Numbered from the stretch's first letter, positions 38,571 through 47,770 are shown. The stretch: 64,000 nucleotides of DNA from Paraliobacillus quinghaiensis (GCF_003426025.1 NZ_QJSH01000009.1:62001-126000); one strand, 5' to 3'. Translations and numbers: made by a program. Notes: generated by a model from the letters alone, not told the origin.

Positions 38571-39158
38571 ATGGAATATATCGGTGTTTATGTTATGACG
38601 CTTGTAGAGACTGGAGGGATCTTTGCACCTCTATTCTTTATTGCATTACATCTATTACGCCCATTATTGTTTCTTCCAGTCGTATTTTTGTGTGTAACAG
38701 GTGGGGTCTTATTTGGAGTAATTCCAGGGATAATCTATTCAGTAATTGGCATAACACTCTCTAGCTTTATTTTTTACAAAATGGCGGAACGAATGCCAGA
38801 TACAATGAACAGATTTGTACGTATGAAACAAAAATTAATAGGTCATCGTGCAGATTTAACAACAGCGCAAATAGCAATATTACGATTAATTCCATTTATC
38901 CATTTTCATTTGTTATCGTTATGTATATTAGAGATATCTGTACATCTAAAAGATTATATGCGGTCATCTTTTGCATCTAACCTACCGCTTGCAGTTGTTT
39001 ATACATCAGTTGGAAAATCAATTACAGAATTCTCTCCGTTAATAGCTGGAAGTGTAATAATAGGGATTTTACCTTTTCTGTATATCTTAAGAAGAAAGGA
39101 AATCTATATCAGCTGGCAAGACTTCTTTGGTTTGAAATCAACAAGTACAGGTGTTTAA
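38571..39158 (+). CDS. TVP38/TMEM64 (VTT-domain) family membrane protein
   Basis: 195 residues with four to five membrane helices. The VTT signature region is seen: LLRPLLFLPVVFLCVTGGVL followed by a glycine-rich GVIPGIIYSVIGITLSS, and a later AILRLIPFIHFHLLSLC. Related eukaryotic and bacterial proteins act in lipid scrambling or membrane homeostasis. The start ATG is behind TGAGGAGGG. B. subtilis YtxB belongs to the same family and lies nearby, so this could be its counterpart, but I am not certain enough to assign the name. Confidence 0.75.
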   Translation: MEYIGVYVMTLVETGGIFAPLFFIALHLLRPLLFLPVVFLCVTGGVLFGVIPGIIYSVIGITLSSFIFYKMAERMPDTMNRFVRMKQKLIGHRADLTTAQIAILRLIPFIHFHLLSLCILEISVHLKDYMRSSFASNLPLAVVYTSVGKSITEFSPLIAGSVIIGILPFLYILRRKEIYISWQDFFGLKSTSTGV

Positions 39159-39206
39159 AAATATACCACGCATATTTATAAAAACTTTGAAGTACAAGGT
39201 GTCCTT

Positions 39207-39246
39207 AAAAAGCAATCCAAACTTTCTTAATTGGATTGCTTCTTTT
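39207..39246. terminator. Bidirectional terminator between the TVP38-type gene and ysdB
   Basis: AAGCAATCCAA (39210-39220) pairs perfectly with TTGGATTGCTT (39231-39241), with A-run on one side and CTTTT on the other. It serves the two convergent genes. Confidence 0.85.
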
Positions 39247-39258
39247 AATATGATCATC

Positions 39259-39648
39259 TTATTTTTTTAATACTAATTTATTAATCGGATTTTTCCATTC
39301 AACAGTAGCATAAGGGTAACGGATTAGAATTTCTTCCTCAAGAAAATATAAATCATCTCGCTCTAACCCTTTTAATTCACTAGGATGGCGTGCTGATACA
39401 CTGATATTTATAACATCAAAGGAATTTTCAGTTGTACCTAGGTATTTTTCTCCTTCAAACAAAATTCCTTTATACGTCATTAAAAAATTCTTTTTAATAT
39501 TATCAGATTCATCAAGAAAATAAAAAACTTTTTTATCTTTGGCAACTTCAAGTTTTCGCTTCGGATTGATGATATATTTGTATGCAGAATAGAGCATAAA
39601 GATAATCGCTATAAATATTAAAAACCGAAAGATAAAAACAACAATCAT
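39259..39648 (-). CDS. ysdB: YsdB, sigma-W-type stress protein
   Basis: 129 residues with one N-terminal membrane helix (about 3-22, VVFIFRFLIFIAIIFMLYSA) and a cytoplasmic domain containing FYFLDESDN and LEEEILIRYPYATVEW. In B. subtilis YsdB is 130 residues and belongs to the sigma-W regulon for cell envelope stress. A sigma-W-type promoter is visible upstream (39683-39709). Start ATG follows AGGGAG. The molecular role is unknown. Confidence 0.87.
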   Translation of the reverse strand: MIVVFIFRFLIFIAIIFMLYSAYKYIINPKRKLEVAKDKKVFYFLDESDNIKKNFLMTYKGILFEGEKYLGTTENSFDVINISVSARHPSELKGLERDDLYFLEEEILIRYPYATVEWKNPINKLVLKK

Positions 39649-39682
39649 CTGTACCGACTCCCTGTAGATAGTTTAACTTATA

Positions 39683-39709
39683 TACGAATAAGACAAGTGT
39701 TAGGTTTCA
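39683..39709 (-). promoter_or_regulatory. Sigma-W-type promoter of ysdB
   Basis: On the minus strand, TGAAAC (39704-39709) and CGTA (39683-39686) are spaced by 17 bases, and the start codon is 35 bases further on. This matches the sigma-W consensus TGAAAC and CGTA with about 16 bases between them. Confidence 0.75.
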
Positions 39710-39761
39710 CTTTTTTTCATTGCTTATTAAATTAAAAATTTCGCTACACTTGAGTAACATG

Positions 39762-39784
39762 TAGGGCGAGTAATCGCAGTCCCA
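39762..39784. repeat. Remnant of the composite repeat with a hairpin core
   Basis: TAGGGCGAGTAATCGCAGTC (39762 onward) is a copy of the 32-nt hairpin module core. It is flanked by TTCGCTACACTTGAG (about 39740), which resembles the repeat ends. The rest has decayed. It lies between ysdB and the pyrophosphatase gene. Confidence 0.65.
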
Positions 39785-39861
39785 GTCCATACGTCGCTAT
39801 CCGGGCGCTTACGCTTTTGATCTGTTATACTATTAATAATTTAATTATAAAGGAGATTCTT

Positions 39862-40347
39862 ATGGATTGGCAAAAATTATACACAATGCAAAGACAACTT
39901 GATACTTATATTCAATCGAATCATCAGTTAAATTCAAATGATTTATTCGATAAAAAAATATTGGCGTTATTGGTGGAACTGGGTGAACTAGCAAATGAGA
40001 CAAGGTGCTTTAAGTTTTGGAGTACAAAACCAACAAGTGAAAGAGCTATTGTACTAGAGGAATATGTTGATGGGTTGCATTTTATCTTATCAATTGGATT
40101 AGATCAGGGCTTTACAAATGAACAAATTAAAGTAATGGCACTTGATAAAGATACAACAAATCTTTTTAATTATGTTTTTGAGAAAATTATTACACTAAAA
40201 CAAGATCCCTCAGCAAAGCACTACAATGAAGTATTTGGTGCATTTCTAAGACTAGGGGAAGTATTAGGTTTTAGCGAAGAAGATATTCAACAAGCTTATA
40301 TTGATAAGAATGAAGTGAACTTTAATCGACAGGATACAAACTATTAG
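39862..40347 (+). CDS. Dimeric dUTPase-like all-alpha NTP pyrophosphatase
   Basis: 161 residues from the ATG at 39862 (AAGGAG is six bases upstream; the longer frame from 39817 has no ribosome site). All-helical. Metal-binding acidic motifs are visible: ELGELANETRCFKFW near residue 39 and the second motif EEYVDGLHF near 72. The family hydrolyses dUTP or related NTPs to the monophosphate. It is not at this position in B. subtilis and sits beside a repeat remnant, so it may be an insertion. The substrate is inferred from the family. Confidence 0.8.
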   Translation: MDWQKLYTMQRQLDTYIQSNHQLNSNDLFDKKILALLVELGELANETRCFKFWSTKPTSERAIVLEEYVDGLHFILSIGLDQGFTNEQIKVMALDKDTTNLFNYVFEKIITLKQDPSAKHYNEVFGAFLRLGEVLGFSEEDIQQAYIDKNEVNFNRQDTNY

Positions 40348-40412
40348 ATTGATTTTTTGAGAAAAAATAAAAAAAAGTCTATACTAATAATATAGAAAGG
40401 GAGGTAATACAT

Positions 40413-41498
40413 ATGACAAAACTAAATGATCAATTAACAATGTTAAAAGAATTAACAGATGCTAGAGGTATATCTGGTGATGAAAGAGAAGCACGTGAGG
40501 TGATGGAGAAATATATTACACCTTACGCAACTGAGGTATACACTGATAATATCGGAAGTTTGATTGCCAAAAAAGTAGGTCAAGAAGATGGGCCGAAAGT
40601 AATGGTGGCAGGCCATTTAGATGAAGTTGGTTTCATGATAACTCGAATCGATGATAATGGATTCTTATACTTCCAAACAATCGGTGGTTGGTGGAGCCAA
40701 GTGATGCTTGCGCAACGCGTAACTGTTGTGACATCAAAAGGTGATGTCACAGGTATTGTTGGATCTAAACCACCACATATTATGACAGCTGAAGCGCGTA
40801 AAAAGCCAGTCGAAATTAAAGATATGTTTATTGATATTGGAGCAACAAGTAGAGAAGAAGCAGAGTCTTTTGGTGTACGTCCTGGTGATTCTGCCGTACC
40901 ATACTTCGAGTTTACACAAATGAAAAATGAAAAATTATTACTAGCAAAAGCATGGGATAACCGAATTGGCTGTGCGATAGCAATTGAAGTTTTAAAAAAT
41001 CTAAAAGATGAAACACATCCAAACGTTGTCTATGGCGTTGGGACTGTGCAAGAGGAAGTTGGTTTACGTGGGGCAAAAACAGCCACAAATGCTATAAAAC
41101 CTGATATTGGTTTTGCAGTTGATACAGGGATTGCTGGTGATACGCCAGGTATTTCTCCAAAAGAAGCGGATAGCAAAATTGGTGACGGACCACAAATTAT
41201 TTTGTATGATGCATCCATGATTTCACATAAAGGATTGCGCGATTTTGTTATTGACACAGCTGATTCAAAAGAAATCCCGTATCAGTATGCAAACCTTGCA
41301 GCTGGTGGAACAGACTCAGGTTCAATTCATTTAACAGCAAATGGTGTTCCTGCATTATCAATCACGATTGCAACACGTTATATTCACTCACACGCTGCAA
41401 TCATTCACCAAGATGACTTTGATAATGCCGTTAAGTTAATTGTTGAAGTGATCAAAGGGCTAGATGCAGATAAGGTTAAAGAGATTACATTTAACTAG
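40413..41498 (+). CDS. ysdC: M42 family glutamyl aminopeptidase YsdC
   Basis: 361 residues, usual for M42 peptidases, which form large tetrahedral metal-dependent aminopeptidase complexes. Motifs: [18 protein letters not shown] near 68 (first metal ligand His), [15 protein letters not shown] near 179 (bridging Asp), [13 protein letters not shown] near 213 (catalytic Glu and ligand), then [10 protein letters not shown] and the final His in [11 protein letters not shown]. Start ATG is behind AGGGAGG. Follows the pyrophosphatase gene; B. subtilis keeps ysdB-ysdC adjacent. Confidence 0.95.
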   Translation: MTKLNDQLTMLKELTDARGISGDEREAREVMEKYITPYATEVYTDNIGSLIAKKVGQEDGPKVMVAGHLDEVGFMITRIDDNGFLYFQTIGGWWSQVMLAQRVTVVTSKGDVTGIVGSKPPHIMTAEARKKPVEIKDMFIDIGATSREEAESFGVRPGDSAVPYFEFTQMKNEKLLLAKAWDNRIGCAIAIEVLKNLKDETHPNVVYGVGTVQEEVGLRGAKTATNAIKPDIGFAVDTGIAGDTPGISPKEADSKIGDGPQIILYDASMISHKGLRDFVIDTADSKEIPYQYANLAAGGTDSGSIHLTANGVPALSITIATRYIHSHAAIIHQDDFDNAVKLIVEVIKGLDADKVKEITFN

Positions 41499-41504
41499 AG
41501 GATA

Positions 41505-41646
41505 TTCAAAAAGTCATCAAATGATAAGGCGTCGCATCTCTTTGTTGGCTCGTTCTTCCGGTCCTCATGTAGGGGAAGCCTACATTCTGGTCCTCAGAAA
41601 CTTCGCCGCCTCGACCTGCTTGCTTCTAATTTGTCGACTTTTTGAA
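41505..41646. repeat. Complete 142-bp element with 11-bp perfect terminal inverted repeats
   Basis: TTCAAAAAGTC (41505-41515) and GACTTTTTGAA (41636-41646) are exact inverted copies. Inside is a hairpin ATGTAGG/CCTACAT (about 41569-41586). The element has no open frame. A 39-base deleted copy is at 8578-8616 and a right-end remnant at 55913-55943. I recall similar intergenic repeats in other Bacillaceae but have no family name. Confidence 0.8.
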
Positions 41647-41658
41647 CATGTATTAAAT

Positions 41659-41702
41659 AAAAAAGTGTTCCAACTATAATAATAGTTTGGAGCACTTTTT
41701 TT
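41659..41702. terminator. Bidirectional terminator between ysdC and the lytic transglycosylase
   Basis: AAAAAGTGTTCCAACTAT (41659-41676) pairs with ATAGTTTGGAGCACTTTTT (41682-41700) with one G-T pair and one bulge, and T-runs on both sides. It serves the convergent genes, and its right edge overlaps the stop codon of the minus-strand gene. Confidence 0.85.
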
Positions 41703-42324
41703 AAGCTAAATAGTTACGCATTACTTTGTTAACATAATTTTGAGTTTCTTTAAATGGTGGTATACCATCATATTTAGCAACATTTCCAGGTCCTGCGTTA
41801 TAAGCAGCTAAGGCTAAGGAAGTGTCCCCTTGGTATCGATTAAGCATTTGACTTAAATAGTTTGTCCCACCGAAGATATTTTGGTGAGCATCAAAAGAGT
41901 CAGTCACACCAAGACCTGCAGCCGTAGCAGGCATTAGTTGCATATAACCTTGAGCACCAGCACTACTCACAGCATCTTTATTAAAATTAGATTCTGCCTT
42001 GATTACAGATTGGATTAGTTTCTGATCTACACCATATTTTGCCGATGCTTGTTCAATGATCGTTGATACATCATTTGAACCAGACATTGTTTGCTGTAGT
42101 GGTGAAATCGTTGGATATAAATTGTTGTTAGTCAAAGTGTTAGGAGATCCTATATTTTTACGAATCGAAGAAGTGTTGTCTGTTGTAGAGCCCATCTCAT
42201 GCAACATTGTTTGAAACATTTGCTCAAACATTGAGGCTGAGCTAGCTGTATTAGCGCTATTACCTGATGAAAAATTTGCCATCGCTTGTGCCTGCATCAT
42301 ACTTTGCAATAATCTAATATCCAT
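41701..42324 (-). CDS. Lytic transglycosylase, SLT domain
   Basis: 207 residues. The N-terminal ~95 residues are low-complexity (N, S, T, M, Q) with no signal peptide. The C-terminal SLT domain (about 97-207) has the catalytic glutamate in IKAESNFNK, then [16 protein letters not shown], the family [10 protein letters not shown] and a final YVNKVMRNY. The enzyme cleaves the glycan strand of peptidoglycan. It resembles B. subtilis CwlQ (YjbJ). Start ATG follows ATGAGG. The lack of a secretion signal suggests a non-classical route. Confidence 0.88.
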   Translation of the reverse strand: MDIRLLQSMMQAQAMANFSSGNSANTASSASMFEQMFQTMLHEMGSTTDNTSSIRKNIGSPNTLTNNNLYPTISPLQQTMSGSNDVSTIIEQASAKYGVDQKLIQSVIKAESNFNKDAVSSAGAQGYMQLMPATAAGLGVTDSFDAHQNIFGGTNYLSQMLNRYQGDTSLALAAYNAGPGNVAKYDGIPPFKETQNYVNKVMRNYLA

Positions 42325-42416
42325 GACCGTTCCTCATTTCTATCTAATGATCATAGTTTAACTGAAAAAGGAGATTGTGACAATTATTATTTAGCGGGGT
42401 GGTGTTAGAAAAGGTG

Positions 42417-42597
42417 CGCGGACATATATTCTGTTATTTTTGAAAAATAGCGTAATTTGGAGGGTATTGTGGACATTTGTTCCGCTATTTAGCTATAAAA
42501 TGGTCAATTTTAAGTGATTTACATCAAATAACGTACTAGATGTCCACTACCCACTTAGAATAGCTGTTTTTGTGTGAATAGCGTACTAAATGTCCGC
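42417..42597. repeat. Cluster of short palindromic repeats with GGACAT and AATAGCGTA
   Basis: Between the transglycosylase gene and sspI. The unit GCGGACAT..TTCCGCTATTT and its inverse AATAGCGTACTAAATGTCCG occur about four times in alternating direction (near 42417, 42450-42490, 42526-42545, 42578-42598). Every unit could pair with an opposite one. The 480-base gap has no gene. A decayed end of the large composite repeat (GTAGCAAGTTCGCAC, near 42656-42710) follows. Confidence 0.65.
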
Positions 42598-42655
42598 GAA
42601 AAATCAAAAGATGAGGATTACAGTAATCTCAAGTTATACAAAACCGCCTGCTTCC

Positions 42656-42730
42656 GTAGCAAGTTCGCACTTATTACCAGTTAGTACACATTTTTTATAT
42701 CAAATCCGCAAACATAAATAGTTACGAAAA
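42656..42730. repeat. Decayed end of the composite inverted repeat
   Basis: CGTAGCAAGTTCGCAC, ATATCAAATCCG and TAGTTACGAAA follow the same order as the outer end of the 19.0 kb and 62.5 kb copies (GCGC..ACATCAAGTCCG..ATTACGAAA). The rest of the element is missing here. Confidence 0.5.
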
Positions 42731-42749
42731 AAACTTTTATTTCAATAAC

Positions 42750-42795
42750 AAAAAAGTCGAGACAAAATCCCTAAGATTTTACTCTCGACTTTTTG
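42750..42795. terminator. Terminator downstream of sspI
   Basis: AAAAAGTCGAGA (42751-42762) pairs perfectly with TCTCGACTTTTT (42783-42794), with an inner AAAATC/GATTTT. It is symmetric and lies ten bases after the sspI stop on the minus strand. Confidence 0.88.
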
Positions 42796-42804
42796 TACTT
42801 CTCT

Positions 42805-43020
42805 TTAATGTGCTTGTTTTACCCCTTGTTCTAACGCATCCAGCATTTCTTGTTGTTCTGTTTGACTTGATTGTTGCCAAATTAACTCAAATAATACACC
42901 TAAACCCGGCAGCATTTTTTCTTCACCACTTTGAATAGCATCGACAATTGTAGCTTCTAACTGTGATTTATCGTTGTCTGTAACATTTTCCAAAATTGCC
43001 TTACGCAGATTTAAATCCAC
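42805..43020 (-). CDS. sspI: Small acid-soluble spore protein I
   Basis: 71 residues, exactly the length of B. subtilis SspI. It starts [13 protein letters not shown] and has [20 protein letters not shown], which is diagnostic. The start codon is GTG behind GAGGTGATT. In B. subtilis sspI is a forespore (sigma-G) gene next to ysgA. It is a minor spore protein of the core and is divergent from ysgA here. I did not find a clear sigma-G promoter. Confidence 0.96.
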   Translation of the reverse strand: MDLNLRKAILENVTDNDKSQLEATIVDAIQSGEEKMLPGLGVLFELIWQQSSQTEQQEMLDALEQGVKQAH

Positions 43021-43120
43021 ACAATCACCTCATCTTAATATATTTCATACTACTATTAGTTTGACCAGCGACACCAAAAATATGTATTATAGGTAAGAGA
43101 TTAAGTAAAGGATGAGACGC

Positions 43121-43867
43121 ATGATTACATCAGTGAAAAATGAAACGGTTAAACAGTGGAATAAATTAAAAATTAAAAAGCACCGTGAGCAGCAGCAGCA
43201 ATTTTTAGTGGAAGGCGTTCACTTAGTACAAGAGGTGTTAGCTAGTGATTGGGAAGTAGAAACTATTATTTTACAAGACGGTGTTACTATACCAATCGAA
43301 GTTCCTTCAGAAAAAAGCACATACGTTACAGAAAACGTAATGCAACATCTTACTGATACGAAAACACCTCAAGGAATTGTAGCAATTGTGCGGATGAAAG
43401 AATCAGACTTGAAAAACAAACAGAAGTTATTACTTTTGGATGCGATTCAAGATCCAGGTAATGTTGGTACGATGATTCGAACTGCTGATGCAGCAGGATT
43501 TGATGGGATCGTATTAGGTGATGGAACAGTTGACCTTTATAATGATAAAGTTATTCGATCATCACAAGGATCGATCTTTCACCTTCCTATATTGCGAACA
43601 AATTTATTGGAATATACTCAAGAACTAAAGCAAGGAGATATCACAATTTGGGGATCAACCTTAGAACAGGCAAGCCCAATTCATGAGCTTAAGGTTCCAA
43701 AAAAAGTAGCCTTAATTGTTGGGAATGAAGGTGCGGGTGTGAGTCAAGAATTATTAAAAGAGGCTGATCAACGCGTGCATATTCCAATCTTTGGTCAAGC
43801 GGAATCGTTAAATGTTAGTGTGGCAACTGGAATAATGCTATACCAAATTGTAACAGCAAAGCAGTAA
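43121..43867 (+). CDS. ysgA: YsgA, TrmH-family rRNA methyltransferase
   Basis: 248 residues from the ATG at 43121, equal to B. subtilis YsgA; an ATG at 43112 overlaps the AAAGGATG ribosome site. It has an N-terminal substrate-binding domain and a C-terminal SPOUT knot with the three SpoU motifs: DPGNVGTMIRTADAAGF near 127, VALIVGNEGAGVS near 200, and IPIFGQAESLNVSVATGI near 225. Transfers methyl from S-adenosylmethionine to ribose or base in 23S rRNA. The exact target is not known for this gene. Confidence 0.93.
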   Translation: MITSVKNETVKQWNKLKIKKHREQQQQFLVEGVHLVQEVLASDWEVETIILQDGVTIPIEVPSEKSTYVTENVMQHLTDTKTPQGIVAIVRMKESDLKNKQKLLLLDAIQDPGNVGTMIRTADAAGFDGIVLGDGTVDLYNDKVIRSSQGSIFHLPILRTNLLEYTQELKQGDITIWGSTLEQASPIHELKVPKKVALIVGNEGAGVSQELLKEADQRVHIPIFGQAESLNVSVATGIMLYQIVTAKQ

Positions 43868-43891
43868 TCGTGTTATTTTGCAATTTATCGG

Positions 43892-43920
43892 TTGCATCTT
43901 TGATTAGAGTTTTCTATAAT
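43892..43920 (+). promoter_or_regulatory. Sigma-A promoter of pheST
   Basis: TTGCAT (43892-43897) and TATAAT (43915-43920) are spaced by 17 bases. Transcription would begin near 43927, ahead of the T-box leader. Confidence 0.75.
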
Positions 43921-43926
43921 AAGAAA

Positions 43927-44201
43927 AGATATCTTTAATACTTACAAGCAACGAAAGAGTTAGTAGACTGTACAAATATTCAATGAGTCAGGGAAAAGAA
44001 GCCATAGACTGGAAGCTTCTTGCATTGAAGTAAAGTTGAATTTTCACTCTGGAGCTGGCGTTTGGGACCTTGCATACTGCAAGTAAGAACGCTCCGGAAT
44101 TTATTCCGTTATCAAGTGAGAGTGGGCAAATAGTATATTTGTCAACAAGGGTGGTACCGCGATTCGAAGCCTCGTCCCTTTTATGGGATAGAGGCTTTTT
44201 A
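43927..44201 (+). promoter_or_regulatory. T-box riboswitch leader of pheST
   Basis: The canonical AGGGTGGTACCGCGA is at 44148-44162. Stem I carries the apical GAAGCC..GGAAGCTTC pair (44000-44028) and a phenylalanine codon TTC at 44043-44045 in the specifier region. The terminator pairs AAGCCTCGTCCC (44167-44178) with GGGAT..GAGGCTT (44185-44197), then TTT. Uncharged tRNA-Phe would promote read-through into pheS. This fills most of the 380-base gap after ysgA. Confidence 0.92.
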
Positions 44202-44247
44202 TATGCGCAAATTTAGTTATTACCAAGAATATGAGGAGGGATTTTTC

Positions 44248-45282
44248 ATGAAAGAACGTTTACAGGCTTTAAAAGAAGAAGCATTAGTAAAAGTGGAAGA
44301 AGCATCAACACTAGAAGCACTGCAGCAAGTACGTGTTTCCTATTTAGGGAAAAAAGGACCGATTACAGAAGTTTTAAGAGGAATGGGTAAGCTCTCAGCG
44401 GAAGAACGGCCAGTTATCGGTGATTTAGCGAACAAAGTACGTGAAGCAATTGCATCACAACTAGATGAAAAGAAAGCAGCTTTAGAAGCTAAGGCTCTAG
44501 ATGAAAAGTTACTAACGGAAAAAATTGATGTAACTTTACCAGGTCGTCCTGTTCAAGTAGGTGGACCACATCTATTAACTAGTATCGTAGAAGAAATTGA
44601 AGATTTATTTATAGGAATGGGTTTTGAAGTTAGAGAAGGTCCAGAAGTCGAGACTGATTATTATAATTTTGAAGCACTAAACTTACCAAAAGATCATCCA
44701 GCAAGAGATATGCAGGATTCGTTCTATATCACAGAAGAACTATTATTACGTACACATACTTCCCCTGTTCAAGCGCGGACTATGTTGGAATATAAGGGTA
44801 ATAAACCCGTTAAGATGATCTGTCCTGGTAAAGTTTATCGCCGTGATACGGACGATGCAACACATTCTCACCAATTCACTCAAGTTGAAGGACTCTATGT
44901 GGATAAAGATGTGAGAATGAGCGACCTAAAAGGTGTCTTAAATCAATTTGCGAAACAATTCTTTGGTGAAGAACGTGAAATTCGTTTACGTCCAAGTTTT
45001 TTCCCTTTCACGGAACCATCTGTTGAAATGGATATTTCATGTAAGGTATGTCATGGAGAAGGTTGTTCTGTTTGTAAAGGAACTGGCTGGATTGAAATAC
45101 TCGGTGGTGGAATGGTTCACCCAGATGTTTTGGAACTGGCTGGTTATGACCCGAAAATCTATAGTGGTTTTGCATTTGGAATGGGACCTGAACGGATTGC
45201 GATGTTGAAATATGGTGTTGATGATATTCGTCATTTCTATACCAACGATGTTCGATTTTTAAAACAATATCATAAAGCATAA
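44248..45282 (+). CDS. pheS: Phenylalanyl-tRNA synthetase alpha subunit
   Basis: 344 residues from the ATG at 44248, equal to B. subtilis PheS; GAGGAGGG is upstream, and the ATG at 44203 lies in the leader. N-terminal coiled coil (about 1-90), then the class II core with [40 protein letters not shown] (motif 2) and [15 protein letters not shown] (motif 3). [15 protein letters not shown] insert may bind zinc. Charges tRNA-Phe as an alpha2-beta2 enzyme with PheT, which follows after 14 bases. Confidence 0.97.
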   Translation: MKERLQALKEEALVKVEEASTLEALQQVRVSYLGKKGPITEVLRGMGKLSAEERPVIGDLANKVREAIASQLDEKKAALEAKALDEKLLTEKIDVTLPGRPVQVGGPHLLTSIVEEIEDLFIGMGFEVREGPEVETDYYNFEALNLPKDHPARDMQDSFYITEELLLRTHTSPVQARTMLEYKGNKPVKMICPGKVYRRDTDDATHSHQFTQVEGLYVDKDVRMSDLKGVLNQFAKQFFGEEREIRLRPSFFPFTEPSVEMDISCKVCHGEGCSVCKGTGWIEILGGGMVHPDVLELAGYDPKIYSGFAFGMGPERIAMLKYGVDDIRHFYTNDVRFLKQYHKA

Positions 45283-45296
45283 CTAGGAGGGATAAT

Positions 45297-47723
45297 ATGT
45301 TCGTATCATTTAATTGGTTGAAAAAATATGTCGAATTAGGTGACATTACACCTGAGGCATTAGCAGATAAAATCACGAAAACTGGAATAGAAGTAGAAGG
45401 TATTGAATACATTGCTGAAAAAAGCACGAATGTGGTTGTTGGTTATGTAGAGGAATGTGAAAAACATCCGAATGCAGATAAACTAAATCTTTGCCAAGTT
45501 AATGTTGGTGAGGATAGCTTACAAATTATTTGCGGTGCACCAAATATTGCAAAAGGACAAAAAGTTGCAGTTGCAAAGCCAGGAGCGGTTTTACCTGGTA
45601 ATTTTAAGATAAAAAAGGCAAAACTTCGTGGTGTTGAATCAAACGGTATGATCTGCTCACTACAAGAGCTTGGTATTGAAGAGAAATATGTACCAAAGGA
45701 TATTGCGGATGGTATCTTCGTTTTCCCAACTGATGCAGAGGTTGGTGCTGATGCTTTATCGCTATTAAATTTAGATGACGCAATTCTGGAATTAGGTTTA
45801 ACGCCGAACCGATCTGATGCATTAAGTATGCTTGGTGTTGCTTATGAAGTAGCTGCGATACTAGATGTACCTGTTCAATTGCCAGATGAAACAGTCGAAA
45901 TGATTGATGAGAAAGCAACTGATAAGGTAAAGGTTACTGTTGATGCACCTGAATTAAATCCTTACTATGGTGCGTTTGTAGTGAAGGATATTAAAGTTGG
46001 ACCATCTCCATTATGGATGCGTAACTTTTTAATTGCAGCAGGAATTCGACCAATTAATAATGTGGTTGATATAACGAACTATGTTCTACTTGAATATGGA
46101 CAGCCGTTACATGCATTTGATTATGACGATTTCGGATCAGATGAAATTGTTGTCAGAAGAGCAAAAGAAAACGAAATGATGGTCACTTTAGATGATCAAG
46201 AACGCACACTATCTAGTGAGCATCTTGTTATCACAAATGGTGAAGCACCAACTGCACTTGCTGGTGTTATGGGTGGAGCCAATGCAGAAGTTTCAGTTGA
46301 AACAACAACTGTACTATTAGAAGCGGCTTATTTTGATCCAAAAACAGTACGAATTGCTTCAAAAGCACATGGATTACGTAGTGAATCAAGCACACGTTTT
46401 GAAAAAGGAGTCGATCCTAATCGCGTTAAACGTGCTGGACTTCGCGCATGTCAATTACTAAGTCTGTACGCAGGTGGAAAAGTTTTAAGTGGAGCAGCTG
46501 AATTTGATCAGTTAGATAAGTCGGAAAAAGAAGTAACGATTGAAACAAATCAAATAAATGCTCGCCTTGGTACTGCTATTTCTGATACAGATATTGCAAC
46601 TATCTTACGGAAACTTGATTTCGGCTTTGACCAAGACGGTGAAACATTCACTGTTCATGTCCCAACACGTAGACAAGATATCTCAATTTTCGAGGATATG
46701 TTAGAAGAAGTGGCCCGTATTTATGGGTATGACCTTTTACCATACACGTTACCTCAAGGTGCCGCTCAAGCTGGAGGTTTAACGAAGCCTCAAACAATAA
46801 AACGAGAAGTGAAAAAGTATTTTGAAAGTGCAGGATTGATGGAAGCTATTACGTATTCTCTTACAACAAGAGAGCGTGCAATGATGTTGACCAGTCCAGA
46901 AGTTAAGGCTGAAACTGTTACACCAGTTCATCTAGCAATGCCAATGAGTGAAGAACATAGCACGTTACGTTTAAGTATATTACCTGAAATGCTTGCGTCG
47001 CTTTCCTATAATATTGCTAGAAAACAAGTAAATGTTGGGTACTATGAAGTTGGTTCTGTTTTCCTTTCAAAGCAAGCACAAGTTACAGAACAGCCGAAAG
47101 AAAAACTACGAGCATCAGTAGCAATTACTGGTGAATGGTTAAATCATCCTTGGCAACAAGAGAAAAAACAGGTCGACTTTTACTTAGCAAAAGGAATTTT
47201 AGAAGGACTACTAGATCGTTTAGATTTTGAGGCAACCTACAAAGAATTAGTCATCGATGACATGCACCCTGGGAGAACAGCTCAAGTTATCGTTAACAAT
47301 ATTCCGGTAGGGTTTATCGGTCAAGTTCACCCACGTCTTCAAAAAGCTTTTGATTTAAAAGATACGTATGTTTTTGACATTGATTTAGATTATCTAATCG
47401 AAGCACATATAGATGAACCAAGCTTTACAAAGATCCCGCGTTTTCCAACTGTTTCTAGGGATATTGCTTTAGTTGTCGATGAGAATGTAGCAGCAGGAGA
47501 GATTCAAACTACAATTGAAGAAGCGGCTGGCAGTCTTTTAAAACAAGTGAATGTGTTTGACCTTTATCAAGGTGAGCATTTAGAAGCTGGCAAAAAATCA
47601 CTTGCATTCAATTTACTTTATCTTGATCCAGAACGTACATTAACAGATGAAGAAGTAGAAAATTCTTATCAAGCGATTTTATCTGCTGTAAAAGAAGCGC
47701 ACCAAGCGGAACTAAGAGGATAA
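45297..47723 (+). CDS. pheT: Phenylalanyl-tRNA synthetase beta subunit
   Basis: 808 residues, close to the usual 804. Domains in order: N-terminal tRNA-binding OB fold (about 40-155, with KHPNADKLNLCQVNVG), B3/B4 editing domain (about 210-400, LRSESSTRFEKGVDPN), B5, the catalytic-like core, and the C-terminal anticodon-binding FDX-ACB domain (about 710-808, KIPRFPTVSRDIALVVDE). Proofreads tyrosyl-tRNA-Phe. Start ATG is behind AGGAGGG. Second gene of the T-box controlled pheST operon. Confidence 0.97.
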   Translation: MFVSFNWLKKYVELGDITPEALADKITKTGIEVEGIEYIAEKSTNVVVGYVEECEKHPNADKLNLCQVNVGEDSLQIICGAPNIAKGQKVAVAKPGAVLPGNFKIKKAKLRGVESNGMICSLQELGIEEKYVPKDIADGIFVFPTDAEVGADALSLLNLDDAILELGLTPNRSDALSMLGVAYEVAAILDVPVQLPDETVEMIDEKATDKVKVTVDAPELNPYYGAFVVKDIKVGPSPLWMRNFLIAAGIRPINNVVDITNYVLLEYGQPLHAFDYDDFGSDEIVVRRAKENEMMVTLDDQERTLSSEHLVITNGEAPTALAGVMGGANAEVSVETTTVLLEAAYFDPKTVRIASKAHGLRSESSTRFEKGVDPNRVKRAGLRACQLLSLYAGGKVLSGAAEFDQLDKSEKEVTIETNQINARLGTAISDTDIATILRKLDFGFDQDGETFTVHVPTRRQDISIFEDMLEEVARIYGYDLLPYTLPQGAAQAGGLTKPQTIKREVKKYFESAGLMEAITYSLTTRERAMMLTSPEVKAETVTPVHLAMPMSEEHSTLRLSILPEMLASLSYNIARKQVNVGYYEVGSVFLSKQAQVTEQPKEKLRASVAITGEWLNHPWQQEKKQVDFYLAKGILEGLLDRLDFEATYKELVIDDMHPGRTAQVIVNNIPVGFIGQVHPRLQKAFDLKDTYVFDIDLDYLIEAHIDEPSFTKIPRFPTVSRDIALVVDENVAAGEIQTTIEEAAGSLLKQVNVFDLYQGEHLEAGKKSLAFNLLYLDPERTLTDEEVENSYQAILSAVKEAHQAELRG

Positions 47724-47734
47724 TAAATGAGTTA

Positions 47735-47770
47735 ATACCATCTATTTAGAAATAAATAGGTGGTATTTTT
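47735..47770 (+). terminator. Rho-independent terminator of pheST
   Basis: ATACCATCTATTT (47735-47747) pairs with AAATAGGTGGTAT (47754-47766) with one G-T pair, followed by TTTT. Confidence 0.88.

Noticed and set aside
42417-42597. CRISPR-like array
   Set aside because: Units alternate in direction, differ in sequence and have no regular unique spacers; no cas genes are present.
43112-43120. Alternative ATG start for ysgA
   Set aside because: It overlaps the AAAGGATG ribosome site; the next ATG at 43121 gives the normal 248-residue length.
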